In this document: piece after piece, positions 43,335-52,431 of the stretch
Layout of the letters: each line of letters begins with the position of its first letter
How positions within the stretch are numbered: position 1 is the stretch's first letter
NCBI RefSeq assembly: GCF_021531375.1
Contig: NZ_JADYTU010000010.1
Coordinates: forward strand, 1-61,139
Source: Pseudoflavonifractor phocaeensis
Lineage (GTDB): Bacteria; Bacillota; Clostridia; Oscillospirales; Oscillospiraceae
DNA length: 61,139 bases
Direction of reading: 5' to 3'
The notes under the pieces: generated by a model
Told to the model about the DNA's origin: nothing
Seen by the model: only the letters and a program-made list of their open reading frames with translations
Databases searched by the model: none
Position numbers and translations under genes: made by a program

Positions 43335-44591
43335 TTATTTTGCTTTCCGATCCACCCACTCGGTCTTGAATTTGGAATAGACGATCTTCTGCTCGCTGTA
43401 CAGCCCGTAATAGCCGGACAGCATATAGGACACCCCGCAGCACAGGGCATACAGGGCCAGACTCTCCCCGCCGAACAGCTCAAAGGCCAGCAGCACGGAG
43501 CTGATGGGGCAGTTGGTGGCCCCGCAGAACACCGCGGCCATACCCAGCGCCCCGGAAAAGCCGTGGGGCAGTCCCAGCATGGGCCCCATCCAGGTGCCGA
43601 AGGCGCAGCCGGTAAACAGGACGGGGACGATCTCGCCCCCCCGGAAGCCCGCCCCAAGGGTGATGGCGGTAAACAGGATCTTCAGCAAAAACGCCTCGGG
43701 AACGGTCTCCCCCGCCAGCATCCGGCGGATCATCAGATCGCCGGCGCCGTTGTAGTCCTGGCTCCCCACCAGGAAGGTCAGCGCCAGGACCAGCAAGCCT
43801 CCCACCGCCACCCGGACCAAGGGATTGGGAAAATATTTTCCATAAAGATGGGGCGCGGCGTGCATGGCCTTGCAGAACAAAATGGACACCAGGGCACACA
43901 GCACGCCCAGAGCTGCCACCTGGAGCATGGCGGTGGGCGTCAGCGCTGCCGGCGTTCCCGCCTCATAGCCCACAGTGCCATGGAGTCCGCAGAACTGAGC
44001 CACCTGCAGGGCGACCAGAGCCGCCGTCACACAGGGCACGATGGCCGCGTAGTACATCACGCCCACGCTGACCACCTCCATGGCAAAGATGGCAGCGGTA
44101 AGGGGCGTGCCGAACAGGGCAGAAAAAGCCGCCGCCATGCCGCACATGACCATCAGGCGGCTGTCCTTGGCGTCCAGACGGATCCGGCGGCCGATCCAGG
44201 CCGCCAGAGAGCCGCCCAGCTGGAGGGCCGCTCCCTCCCGTCCGGCGGAGCCGCCCACCAGATGGGTGATGATGGTGGACAGGAAAATCAGGGGCGCAGT
44301 ACGCAGCTTCATGGGCTCCGCCTCCCGCACCGCCACCAGCACCAGGTTGGTCCCCCGGTCCCGCTCCATGCCGCAGACCCGGTAGAGCAGTACAATGGAC
44401 AGGCCTCCCACCGGCAGCAGCCAGATGATCCAGGGCTTCTCGGTCCGCAGCTCCGTGGCCCAGTCGATCCCATAGTGGAAGGCCACGGCCACCGCTCCCA
44501 CCACCAGGCCAATACTGCAGGCATACAGGACCCATTTCAAAAAGGAAGCTCCCTCCTGGATGTGTCCGCGGCTTCTATCTGACAAAACCAT
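43335..44591 (-). CDS. CLC-family antiporter, probable CLC-F (fluoride/proton) type, 418 aa
   Basis: CLC-fold membrane protein with about ten or more helices. The gating-glutamate motif is GGSAGREGAALQLGGSL (Glu in GREGA), the second filter motif is GGEIVPVLFTG, and the first region reads RGTNLVLVAVRE in place of the chloride-type GSGIP. The combination of GTN-LVL and GREG-A with ITHLVGGSAG is what I associate with the CLC-F clade that expels fluoride, not with chloride transporters. No fluoride riboswitch was found upstream. GGGGAGAG precedes the ATG. It is divergent from the CorC-like gene. Confidence 0.85.
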   Translation of the reverse strand: MVLSDRSRGHIQEGASFLKWVLYACSIGLVVGAVAVAFHYGIDWATELRTEKPWIIWLLPVGGLSIVLLYRVCGMERDRGTNLVLVAVREAEPMKLRTAPLIFLSTIITHLVGGSAGREGAALQLGGSLAAWIGRRIRLDAKDSRLMVMCGMAAAFSALFGTPLTAAIFAMEVVSVGVMYYAAIVPCVTAALVALQVAQFCGLHGTVGYEAGTPAALTPTAMLQVAALGVLCALVSILFCKAMHAAPHLYGKYFPNPLVRVAVGGLLVLALTFLVGSQDYNGAGDLMIRRMLAGETVPEAFLLKILFTAITLGAGFRGGEIVPVLFTGCAFGTWMGPMLGLPHGFSGALGMAAVFCGATNCPISSVLLAFELFGGESLALYALCCGVSYMLSGYYGLYSEQKIVYSKFKTEWVDRKAK

Positions 44592-44708
44592 CTCGTTCTC
44601 TCCCCGGTCCGGCCGGTATCAGGGGCCGGTCCTTCTCTTTTCGGAAAATTATATCATAAGGCTTCTGGTTTTGCACCCGTCTTTTTTCTTGAAAAGTACG
44701 CTCCCCTC

Positions 44709-44737
44709 TTGCGGCCCATCGGTTTTTATGCTATCAT
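44709..44737 (+). promoter_or_regulatory. Promoter of the CorC-like gene
   Basis: TTGCGG, 17 nt, TATCAT with an upstream TG; about 48 nt before the GTG start. Confidence 0.6.
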
Positions 44738-44785
44738 GCAAGTTGTATTATTTTATTTTTCTACATATTTAAGGGGGAATTTTCT

Positions 44786-45694
44786 GTGCCTGGGGACCAA
44801 ATATGGCCCATATTATTCGGCATCAGCTTGTTCTGCAACGCCGCGCTGCTTCTGTGGCGGCCTGTGCTCCGTCTGCTCCACCGGGAGGAGACGGTGTCCG
44901 AGGACAACATCATGGCCATGGTGGAGGAGGGCGAGGAGTCCGGCGCCATTCAGAGCAATGAAAAGGAACTGATCGAAAACGTCTTTGAATTTGACACCAT
45001 GACGGCCCGGGACGTGATGGTCCACCGCACCGACATGGTGACCCTGTCTCTGGACGACGATGAGGAGACGGTGGTTGACACCATCCGCCAGTCCGGCCTG
45101 TCCCGGTTCCCGGTGTACCAGGAGGATGTGGACGACATCGTGGGCGTTCTGTCCACCCGGGAATATCTGCTCAACTTCCGGCAGCCCCAGCCCCTCCCCA
45201 TGAAGGACCTGCTCCGGCCGGCCTACTTCGTGCCGGAGACGGTGCCCGCCGACGTTCTGTTCCGCGACATGCAGGGCAAAAAGACCCATCTGGCCCTGGT
45301 GGTGGATGAGTACGGCGGCACCAGCGGTCTGGTCACGCTGGAGGATCTGCTGGAGGAGCTGGTGGGCAACATCTACGACGAGTTCGACCCCCAGGAGGAG
45401 CAGGACATCATCCGCCTGGAGGACAACAAGTGGCGTGTCTCCGGCTCCGCCGATCTGGAAGAGCTGTCCGAGGCCGTCGGCTTCCGGCTCCCCGACGAGG
45501 AGGAGCGGGACTATGACACCCTGGGCGGTCTGGTTTTCTCCCAGTTGTCCGTCATCCCCGAGGACGGCAGCCGCCCGGTGGTAGAGGCCCTGGGTCTTCG
45601 CATCAAGGTGGAAGAACTTTGCGACCGCCGGGTGGAATGGGCTCTGGTGGAAAAGCTGGACTCCGGCGGGGAAAAGAGCAAAACGGAAGAATAA
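44786..45694 (+). CDS. CorC/HlyC-like CBS-domain protein with single membrane helix, 302 aa
   Basis: It starts at GTG (AAGGGGG upstream). One N-terminal helix (about 7-28) is followed by the cytosolic region: [24 protein letters not shown] linker, a CBS pair (about 70-190) and a C-terminal CorC_HlyC domain (about 205-290). The CNNM/DUF21 four-helix domain usual in the longer HlyC-type proteins is missing, as in short CorC proteins. Roles in Mg2+/Co2+ efflux are proposed for the family. The gene is monocistronic. Confidence 0.88.
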   Translation: MPGDQIWPILFGISLFCNAALLLWRPVLRLLHREETVSEDNIMAMVEEGEESGAIQSNEKELIENVFEFDTMTARDVMVHRTDMVTLSLDDDEETVVDTIRQSGLSRFPVYQEDVDDIVGVLSTREYLLNFRQPQPLPMKDLLRPAYFVPETVPADVLFRDMQGKKTHLALVVDEYGGTSGLVTLEDLLEELVGNIYDEFDPQEEQDIIRLEDNKWRVSGSADLEELSEAVGFRLPDEEERDYDTLGGLVFSQLSVIPEDGSRPVVEALGLRIKVEELCDRRVEWALVEKLDSGGEKSKTEE

Positions 45695-45727
45695 AATCAT
45701 AATCCCCTCCAACTTAATTTAGCATGA

Positions 45728-45772
45728 AAAAGGTAGACCATGGTTGTTTTCCATGCGTCTACCTTTATTTTA
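45728..45772 (+). terminator. Terminator after the CorC-like gene
   Basis: AAAGGTAGAC-CATGG pairs with CCATG-C-GTCTACCTTT and is followed by ATTTTAC. Confidence 0.75.
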
Positions 45773-45811
45773 CAGTTTCACACAGCCGGTGATATTCCTT
45801 AATGCAAAATA

Positions 45812-45851
45812 CAAAAAGACCGCCCAGCGGCAAAAGCCGCCGGGCGGTCTT
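45812..45851 (-). terminator. Terminator of the LTA-synthase-like gene
   Basis: AGACCGCCC-GCGGC/GCCG-GGGCGGTCT is followed by TTTTTG on the minus strand, 22 nt after the stop codon. Confidence 0.8.
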
Positions 45852-45873
45852 GGAGGGTAAAGCGGACAGCCTG

Positions 45874-47721
45874 TCACGGCGCTTCCCCAGTCTCCCCACC
45901 CGCGCAGAACATGGGACGTGCCTCGTCAAACAGGTCCACCATGCCGCAGTAGTTCAAAATCTCATACCTTCGCAGCCACTCCTGCTGCCCGGCGTCCAGC
46001 TCCTTCTCCTCCACAAACCGGCCGTCCCCGGTGACAAAGCCCACAGGGGTGATAGCAGGCAGTTCCTGATACATCTGGGCCAGGAAGTTCATATACCCGG
46101 TGAGGGGCAGCCCGGCGGTCTGGGCGGTAAGCACGCCCAGGTAGTTGGGACTGATGACCACATTCTGGCGTTCCTCGATATCATAGTTGGCCCAGATGAA
46201 GAAGGGGACGGCGTACTGCCGCAACACCTCCTCCGTGGTCCGCTCAGCCAGGGGCTTGCCGTACAGCTCCTCGTAGAACGCATTTTTCAAAGGCGGCTGG
46301 TGGTCCCCGAAGAAGACTACCAGAGTCGGCTCCTCACAGCCGCTGTAATAGTTCAGCAGCTCCTCCAGGGCCTTGTCGCTCTCCACTGACAAAGCGAAAT
46401 ACTGCTCCGCCGTGGAGTCCGCCTTTTTCAGCGCGCCAGGCAGCTGAATGGAACGCTCCAGATTGTTCCAGCCCTGGGCATAGCCGCTGTGGTTCTGCAT
46501 GGTCACGTTGAAGAAGAACGTGCTGTCCTCCCGCTCCGTGCTCTTGAAGATCGTCTGGTAGTCGGACAGGTCGGAGACGTAGTGGCGGATATAGTAACCG
46601 TTTTCCACATCCTCCTCGTACATCTGGTGGTCAAAATCCAGGTATTGGTAAGCCAGTACCCGGTTCCAGCCCGAGGACTTATAGGGATGGAAGGCGGTGG
46701 TCTCATAGCCCTGGGTCCCGGCCAGGGCGGCCAGGGAGGGCATGCCCTCCTCCACATACAGCTGGTAGGCCACCGTGTGGGGCGGTTGAAACAGGGTGGA
46801 AAAGCCGGTGAGGTACTCAAACTCCACGCTGGCTGTGCCGCCGCCGGTGACGGGGGAGTACATCCAGCCCTTGATGGTATTCTCCTCCAGGGAATGGAGG
46901 AAGGGCAGCGGGTCCTCCGAGGCTTCAAAGGTATCAAAAACAGAGAAGTCGGCAAAGGACTCGTTCATAATGGCCACGATGTTGACCGGCCTGGTGACGG
47001 AGGCGTCTCCTTCCGTGGCGGGGTACTCCTCCATCAGCTCCAATACCGCTTCCTCAGAATAGTCCTTCGGTTTATCCACTGAGCTGTACCGCAGGGCAAC
47101 GGTGAAGTTCAGCAGAAATCCGTTGCGCTGGGTGACCCACTGCTGGGTGTAAATGTCCAAAGCGGGCAGCATCCCGGTACAGAAGAAGGCGTAGCTATAT
47201 CCCCCGATGGCCGCCCACAGGATCAGACTCCAGAGCAGCGGGATCTTCGCCCGTTTTCTCTGGGGAACGCACATCCACACCAGAAACAGGTAGGCCACCA
47301 GCAGCACCGCCGCCTGGACGATATACTGGTCAAAGGAGTAGTCAAAGCCGCCGGCCACGTTGGCGGCGGTCCGCCAGCCGGAAATGTCAGCCGGGAACAG
47401 GATCCGGCCCCGGAACCGCAGAATATAGTGGTTCAGCAGCCCCACCAGGAAGGAGAGGACCGCGGCCAGGGCGGCGGAACGCCGGTTCCGCCCCAACACC
47501 AGGCGACAGACGAGGAACAGGCTGTAATACCACACCATGTTCATCAGCACTTGCCAGTCGTCCAGATCCTCGAAAATGTTATTCTGATTTAAGATCTCCA
47601 CCATCCACAGACAGACCCAGGGTCCCAGCAGAAACACCACACGGGACAGCCATTTGCCCGGATGCTCCCGCATATCGGCCACCAGTCTGGGAAAGGTGTC
47701 CTTGTACAAAAGCGCTTTCAT
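45874..47721 (-). CDS. LTA-synthase-family phosphoglycerol transferase-like protein, 615 aa
   Basis: ATG 47721 follows GGAGG. The N-terminus holds about five membrane helices (to residue ~210), then an extracellular sulfatase-fold domain. The metal and nucleophile signature is present: AIMNESFADFS (Glu), TGGGTASVEFEYLTG (nucleophile Thr), and FFGDHQPPL (Asp and His). LtaS-type enzymes transfer phosphoglycerol from lipid to polymer or sugar at the cell surface. With 615 residues and this motif set it could make lipoteichoic acid or decorate a glycan; nothing nearby decides this. Confidence 0.88.
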   Translation of the reverse strand: MKALLYKDTFPRLVADMREHPGKWLSRVVFLLGPWVCLWMVEILNQNNIFEDLDDWQVLMNMVWYYSLFLVCRLVLGRNRRSAALAAVLSFLVGLLNHYILRFRGRILFPADISGWRTAANVAGGFDYSFDQYIVQAAVLLVAYLFLVWMCVPQRKRAKIPLLWSLILWAAIGGYSYAFFCTGMLPALDIYTQQWVTQRNGFLLNFTVALRYSSVDKPKDYSEEAVLELMEEYPATEGDASVTRPVNIVAIMNESFADFSVFDTFEASEDPLPFLHSLEENTIKGWMYSPVTGGGTASVEFEYLTGFSTLFQPPHTVAYQLYVEEGMPSLAALAGTQGYETTAFHPYKSSGWNRVLAYQYLDFDHQMYEEDVENGYYIRHYVSDLSDYQTIFKSTEREDSTFFFNVTMQNHSGYAQGWNNLERSIQLPGALKKADSTAEQYFALSVESDKALEELLNYYSGCEEPTLVVFFGDHQPPLKNAFYEELYGKPLAERTTEEVLRQYAVPFFIWANYDIEERQNVVISPNYLGVLTAQTAGLPLTGYMNFLAQMYQELPAITPVGFVTGDGRFVEEKELDAGQQEWLRRYEILNYCGMVDLFDEARPMFCAGGETGEAP

Positions 47722-48099
47722 TTGTTTCCTCCATGCGGCCCTCGCCGCAATACAATAGCATACCCCCTCAGGAAAAAATTTCAAGAGGGGTGGAAAAATC
47801 TTTAAAGACTTTTTAGAATTCCATGGCGTTTTCAAATGATTAGACGTTAACCCTTCGAAAAGGTTGCGCTCACGGCTCTCCTTTTTTCACGATAAGACCT
47901 TTCCCACCAGTTCACGGGGACGGCCGCCGGCGCGGGTTTTAGGATGAATATTTTTTTGTATATTCATTTTCTGTCCTCTCTGTCTGCGCACAGTCCCTAT
48001 TTCCATCTTTCACGGGGATATCAGCGGAATTTTCAAAAATTTTCCGCCCTTTTACCTAAAAAATGCCTGCTTTTCTTTTGTCTTTTGAATATTTATCTA
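47722..48099. other. Intergenic region between divergent genes, no gene
   Basis: It holds the promoter of the LTA-synthase-like gene (minus) and upstream sequence of the amino-acid transporter. It is AT-rich with no convincing ORF or hairpin. Confidence 0.45.
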
Positions 48100-48129
48100 T
48101 TGACTGTGCATACATCCTTGGAGTATACT
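48100..48129 (+). promoter_or_regulatory. Promoter of the amino-acid ABC transporter operon
   Basis: TTGACT, 18 nt, TATACT; about 55 nt before the start codon. Confidence 0.75.
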
Positions 48130-48183
48130 CATAGAAAAGCTTCCGGAATCTTTCCGGCAGCACATTGAAAAGGAGATTTTATC

Positions 48184-49038
48184 ATGAAGAAGTTTCTTGC
48201 TATGACTATGGCTCTGGCCATGGTCCTCAGCCTGGCCGCCTGCGGCGGCAACGGCGGTTCCAGCTCCAAGGGTTCCGCCTCCAGCGCCGGCACCTCCGCC
48301 AGCGCCGGCACCTCCGCCAGCGCCTCCACCTCCGAGCCCGCCGTCCTCCCCACCATCGAAGCGGGCAAGCTGATCATGTCCACCAACGCTTCCTTCCCTC
48401 CCTACGAGATGACTGACGACTCCGGCAAGATCATCGGCATCGACGCCGAGATCGCCGAGGCTATCGCCGGCAAGCTGGGCCTGGAGCTGGTCATTGACGA
48501 CATGGACTTTGACGCCGCTCTGCTGGCCGCTCAGCAGGGCAAGAGCGACATCGTTATGGCTGGCGTCACTGTCAACGAGGACCGTCTGCTGGTCATGGAC
48601 TTCTCCGACAGCTACGCCACCGGCGTTCAGGTGGTCATCGTCAAGGAGGGCTCCGACGTGACCATGGACAACCTGGGTGAGAAGATGATCGGCGCCCAGC
48701 GCGGCACTACCGGTTACATCTACGCCTCCGACACCCCCGAGAACGGCGGTTACGGCGAGGATCACGTCATTGCTTATGACAACGGCGCCACTGCTGTCCA
48801 GGCTCTGAAGAACGGCCAGGTGGACTGCGTCATCATCGACAACGCCCCCGCTCAGGAGTATGTGAAGGCCAATCCCGGCCTGGCGATTCTGGACGGCGAG
48901 TGGGTCACCGAGGACTACGCCATCGGCGTGGCCAAGGGCAACACCGCTCTGGTGGAGGCCGTCAACGGCGCTCTGGCTGAGCTGACTGCCGACGGCACTG
49001 TCCAGGCCATTCTGGACAAGTACATCACCGCCGACTGA
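48184..49038 (+). CDS. Amino-acid ABC transporter substrate-binding lipoprotein, 284 aa
   Basis: The signal peptide ends in lipobox LAAC (Cys near 20). A Ser/Ala/Gly/Thr-rich linker (about 24-50), made of tandem repeats, tethers it to the membrane. The periplasmic-binding-protein type 2 fold (SBP_bac_3) follows: LIMSTNASFPPYEM, GIDAEIAEAIAGKLGLEL, and a final TVQAILDKYI. It captures a polar amino acid outside the cell. It is the first gene of a three-gene operon with permease and ATPase. The exact amino acid cannot be inferred. Confidence 0.93.
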   Translation: MKKFLAMTMALAMVLSLAACGGNGGSSSKGSASSAGTSASAGTSASASTSEPAVLPTIEAGKLIMSTNASFPPYEMTDDSGKIIGIDAEIAEAIAGKLGLELVIDDMDFDAALLAAQQGKSDIVMAGVTVNEDRLLVMDFSDSYATGVQVVIVKEGSDVTMDNLGEKMIGAQRGTTGYIYASDTPENGGYGEDHVIAYDNGATAVQALKNGQVDCVIIDNAPAQEYVKANPGLAILDGEWVTEDYAIGVAKGNTALVEAVNGALAELTADGTVQAILDKYITAD

Positions 49039-49128
49039 TCCCCGCATCCATTCACATTCCCGCAAGGGGCGGCCAAAAGCCGCCCCTTTTTATCACATCA
49101 TCACATAACTAAGGAGAGGTGATCGTCT

Positions 49129-49917
49129 ATGGAGCAGTTGGCCGCCTATTACGAGCTTTGGAAGCCTATGCTTCGGGCCGGCGAGGATCTGTCTTTCTGG
49201 CAGGAGTTCTTTGTTTACTTCTATCAGGCCTTTTTGGAAAACAACCGCTGGCTCCAGTATCTGGAGGGCATGGGCACCACCCTGCTGGTCACTGCCATGG
49301 CTCTGGTCATCGGTATTGCCCTGGGTCTGATCGTAGCCATGGTCCGTACCGCTTACGACCAGCAGCGGCCCGGCCAGGGCTCGACCCTGACGCGGTATCT
49401 CATGTGGCCTGTCAATTTCGTGTGCAAGCTGTATGTCACCATCATCCGGGGCACCCCCATGATGGTCCAGCTGCTCATCATGGGTCTGGTCATCTTTAAG
49501 AGCAGCCGCAATTTCACCATGGTAGGCGCTCTGACCCTGGGTATCAACTCGGGCGCCTATGTGGCCGAGATCATCCGTGGCGGCCTTATGTCTCTGGACC
49601 CCGGCCAGTCGGAGGCCGGCCGTTCCCTGGGGTTGGGCTACGTGGACACCATGCGCTTTATCGTCATCCCCCAGGCCTTCAAGGCCATTCTCCCCGCCCT
49701 GGGCAACGAGTTTATCATCCTGCTGAAGGACACCTCCCTCATCACCGTGATCGGCGGCAAGGAGCTGCTGTACGCAGCCCAGGGCATCTACGGGCGCACC
49801 TATGAGCAGATGTTCCCCCTCATCGGCATCGCCTGCATGTATCTGGTGCTGGTCATGATCTTCAGCGCTCTCCAGAGCAAGCTGGAAAGGAGGCTGCGTC
49901 AAAGTGATCGACGTTAA
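49129..49917 (+). CDS. Polar amino-acid ABC transporter permease, 262 aa
   Basis: HisM/GlnP type: about five helices with the binding-protein-dependent transport motif [22 protein letters not shown] contacting the ATPase, and [17 protein letters not shown] at the start of the core. The N-terminal ~45 residues are an unusual polar and aromatic extension. RBS GGAGAGG. It overlaps the ATPase gene by 14 nt. One permease gene implies a homodimer. Confidence 0.93.
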   Translation: MEQLAAYYELWKPMLRAGEDLSFWQEFFVYFYQAFLENNRWLQYLEGMGTTLLVTAMALVIGIALGLIVAMVRTAYDQQRPGQGSTLTRYLMWPVNFVCKLYVTIIRGTPMMVQLLIMGLVIFKSSRNFTMVGALTLGINSGAYVAEIIRGGLMSLDPGQSEAGRSLGLGYVDTMRFIVIPQAFKAILPALGNEFIILLKDTSLITVIGGKELLYAAQGIYGRTYEQMFPLIGIACMYLVLVMIFSALQSKLERRLRQSDRR

Positions 49918-50626
49918 AAACCTGTCCAAGTCCTTTGGGGACCATCTGGTCCTGGACGACATCTCCGAGCACATCTACCCCGGCGAGAAGGTGGTAGTAA
50001 TCGGCCCCTCCGGCTCCGGAAAGTCCACCTTTCTGCGGTGCCTGAATCTGCTGGAACAGCCCACCGCCGGCATTATCACCTTTGAAAACACCGTCATCAC
50101 CGATCCCAAGGCCAAGATCAACGCCATCCGCCAGCAGATGGGCATGGTGTTTCAGCACTTCAACCTGTTCCCCAACATGACCATCCGGAAGAACATCACC
50201 CTGGCTCCGGTACGCACGGGCCTCATGAAGCAGGAAGAGGCGGACGATACCGCCACCGCCCTGCTCCAGCGGGTAGGGCTGGAGGACAAGGCAGACGCCT
50301 ACCCCAACCAGCTGTCCGGCGGCCAGAAGCAGCGCATTGCCATCGTCCGTGCTCTGGCCATGAAGCCCAAGGTCATGCTCTTTGACGAGCCTACCTCCGC
50401 CCTGGACCCTGAAATGGTAGGCGAAGTGCTGGAGGTCATGAAGCAGCTGGCTGACGAGGGCATGACCATGGTGGTAGTCACCCATGAGATGGGCTTCGCC
50501 CGGGAGGTGGGCAGCCGGGTGCTGTTCATGGACGGCGGCAAAATCGTGGAGCAGAACACCCCCAAGGAATTCTTCGACCACCCTCAAAACCCCCGCACCC
50601 AGCTGTTTCTGTCCAAAGTTCTGTAA
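49904..50626 (+). CDS. Polar amino-acid ABC transporter ATPase, 240 aa
   Basis: GTG start inside the end of the permease gene, with AAAGGAGG upstream. Walker [10 protein letters not shown] (about 33-41), Q loop FQHFNLF, signature LSGGQKQR, Walker [15 protein letters not shown] and switch His in VVTHEMGFA are all present. This is the GlnQ/HisP class. It completes the operon, and a strong terminator follows. Confidence 0.96.
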   Translation: MIDVKNLSKSFGDHLVLDDISEHIYPGEKVVVIGPSGSGKSTFLRCLNLLEQPTAGIITFENTVITDPKAKINAIRQQMGMVFQHFNLFPNMTIRKNITLAPVRTGLMKQEEADDTATALLQRVGLEDKADAYPNQLSGGQKQRIAIVRALAMKPKVMLFDEPTSALDPEMVGEVLEVMKQLADEGMTMVVVTHEMGFAREVGSRVLFMDGGKIVEQNTPKEFFDHPQNPRTQLFLSKVL

Positions 50627-50639
50627 CTGTTTCCTGCAA

Positions 50640-50671
50640 GCTCCCCCGTACACTGTGCGGGGGAGCTTTTG
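50640..50671 (+). terminator. Terminator of the amino-acid ABC operon
   Basis: GCTCCCCCG/CGGGGGAGC followed by TTTTG. Confidence 0.85.
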
Positions 50672-50738
50672 TTCAGCAAAGAGCCGGGCACCCGAGGGTG
50701 TCCGGCTCTGATCATATATGATACGCTCTATGTACCGC

Positions 50739-51275
50739 TTAGTAATTTTCGGCCTTCAGGTGGAAGTAGGCCTGGGGATGGGCGCAGACGGGACAGACTT
50801 CGGGGGCCTGCTTGCCCACATGGATATGGCCGCAGTTGGCGCACTGCCAGATCATGTCGCCGTCCCGGGAGAAGACGATGCCGCCCTCCACATTGGCCAG
50901 CAGCTTCAGATAGCGCTCCTCGTGCTCCTTCTCGATCTTGCCCACTTCCTCAAACAGGTAGGCGATGTGGTCGAAGCCCTCCTCCTTGGCCTCCTTGGCC
51001 ATGGTGGCGTACATGTCGGTCCACTCGTAATTCTCGCCCTCGGCGGCGGCCTTCAGATTCTCGGGGGTGGTGCCGATGCCCTCCAGCAGCTTGAACCAGA
51101 TCTTGGCGTGCTCCTTCTCGTTGGCCGCGGTCTCCTCAAAGATATTGGCGATCTGGACATAGCCGTCCTTCTTGGCCTTGGAGGCAAAGTAGGTGTACTT
51201 GTTCCGGGCCTGGGACTCACCGGCAAAAGCGGTCCACAGATTCTGTTCGGTCTTGCTTCCCTTCAGTTCAGGCAT
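50739..51275 (-). CDS. Rubrerythrin, 178 aa
   Basis: It is a non-haem di-iron peroxidase that protects anaerobes from hydrogen peroxide. The ferritin-like part has E-x-x-H helices ([31 protein letters not shown]). The C-terminal rubredoxin domain carries CANCGH and CPVC for one iron. Size and order are typical. It has its own strong promoter and is monocistronic. Confidence 0.95.
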   Translation of the reverse strand: MPELKGSKTEQNLWTAFAGESQARNKYTYFASKAKKDGYVQIANIFEETAANEKEHAKIWFKLLEGIGTTPENLKAAAEGENYEWTDMYATMAKEAKEEGFDHIAYLFEEVGKIEKEHEERYLKLLANVEGGIVFSRDGDMIWQCANCGHIHVGKQAPEVCPVCAHPQAYFHLKAENY

Positions 51276-51334
51276 AATAATTTCCTCACTTTCTTACTTA
51301 AATTATTAGGAATTATTCTTGTTAGTGTATTTAT

Positions 51335-51364
51335 AGTATAGCACACCGCTCCCTCTCCTGTCAA
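51335..51364 (-). promoter_or_regulatory. Promoter of rubrerythrin
   Basis: TTGACA, 18 nt, TATACT on the minus strand, about 60 nt upstream of the ATG. Confidence 0.8.
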
Positions 51365-51444
51365 TGGGTCGGCAAAAAAATCTCCCCTCGGGCGGTCAAG
51401 GTGTGCATATGGAACAGACGGCACCGAGGCATGTACCGTCTCCC

Positions 51445-51472
51445 TTGACAATTGGATGAGCGCCGGTATAAT
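51445..51472 (+). promoter_or_regulatory. Promoter of cutC
   Basis: TTGACA, 16 nt, TATAAT. The leader to the ATG is about 145 nt and contains an imperfect hairpin (TTTGAAAA-AGCAAA with TTTGCT-TTTTCAAA, 51521-51570). Confidence 0.75.
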
Positions 51473-51623
51473 GTGCTTATCCGCAATGATAAAAGCGCAA
51501 ATTTTGATCAAAAATCGGGCTTGTTTGAAAATAGCAAAAGGCGGCCGCAGTCGGTGCTTTGCTGTTTTTCAAAGACACCTGGTATGACACCATATAGGAT
51601 GTCGGTCTATAGGGAGGCAACTT

Positions 51624-52376
51624 ATGAAAAACATCACATTTGAATGCTGCTGCGGCTCCGCCGCAGATGCGATCGCTGCCTATCAGGGCGGCGCAAGCCG
51701 TGTTGAACTGAACTCCGACCTGTTCCACGGCGGTCTGACGCCCACTCTGGGCGAGCTGCTCACCGTGAAAAAGCATTGTCCAGACCTGAAGGTCCTGTGC
51801 ATGGTTCGCCCCAGAGAGGGCGGTTTCTGCTACACAGATGTGGAATATGAGACCATCCTGGCCGACGCGAAGCTCTTCCTTGACAACGGGGCTGACGGCA
51901 TCGTCTTCGGCTTTCTGCATGAGGATGCCACCGTCGACGTGGAACGTACGAAAGAAATTCTGACGGTCATCGGGGACAAGGAATCCGTGTTCCACCGGGC
52001 CATTGATGTGGTTCCCGACTGGAAAACGGCGCTGGACATTCTGATGGACCTGGGCGTCACCCGGGTACTGTCCAGCGGCCAGAAGCCCACCGTTCCCGAG
52101 GGTATTTTCACCCTCAAGGAGATGATCGAGTATGCCGCCGGACGCATTCAGATCCTGCCCGGCGCCGGTATCACCCCAGAAAACGCCCCCTGGGTCCGGG
52201 AGATGACCGGCGCCACCCAGATGCACGCCGCCATGCACCGCACCGTCTATGACCGCAGCACCACCGGCAACCCCGCCATCTATTTTGGCGGCGCTGTCTA
52301 TCCCCCTGAGGATCGCTATTCTGTCACCCACCCTGACGATATCGCCGCATTCGTAGCCAGTGTAAATCGCGAATAA
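51624..52376 (+). CDS. cutC: CutC family protein, 250 aa
   Basis: TIM-barrel CutC fold: FECCCGSAADAIAAYQGGASRVELNSDL at the N-terminus, then MVRPREGGFCYTD, GADGIVFGFL, FHRAIDVVPD and VLSSGQKPTVPEG. All are hallmark blocks of CutC, historically linked to copper homeostasis though the true activity is debated. The length is normal. AGGGAGG precedes the ATG. It is monocistronic with a long 5' leader. Confidence 0.93.
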   Translation: MKNITFECCCGSAADAIAAYQGGASRVELNSDLFHGGLTPTLGELLTVKKHCPDLKVLCMVRPREGGFCYTDVEYETILADAKLFLDNGADGIVFGFLHEDATVDVERTKEILTVIGDKESVFHRAIDVVPDWKTALDILMDLGVTRVLSSGQKPTVPEGIFTLKEMIEYAAGRIQILPGAGITPENAPWVREMTGATQMHAAMHRTVYDRSTTGNPAIYFGGAVYPPEDRYSVTHPDDIAAFVASVNRE

Positions 52377-52431
52377 CGATTCGCCCCTCTGCCGTTTTGC
52401 GGCAGAGGGGCGAAGTTTTTTATGTGTTGGA

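Noticed and set aside
44592-44785. Fluoride riboswitch upstream of the CLC-F-type gene
   Set aside because: The conserved 5' GATGG and 3' TGATGRC-type blocks of the motif are not present; only a GC-rich hairpin is.
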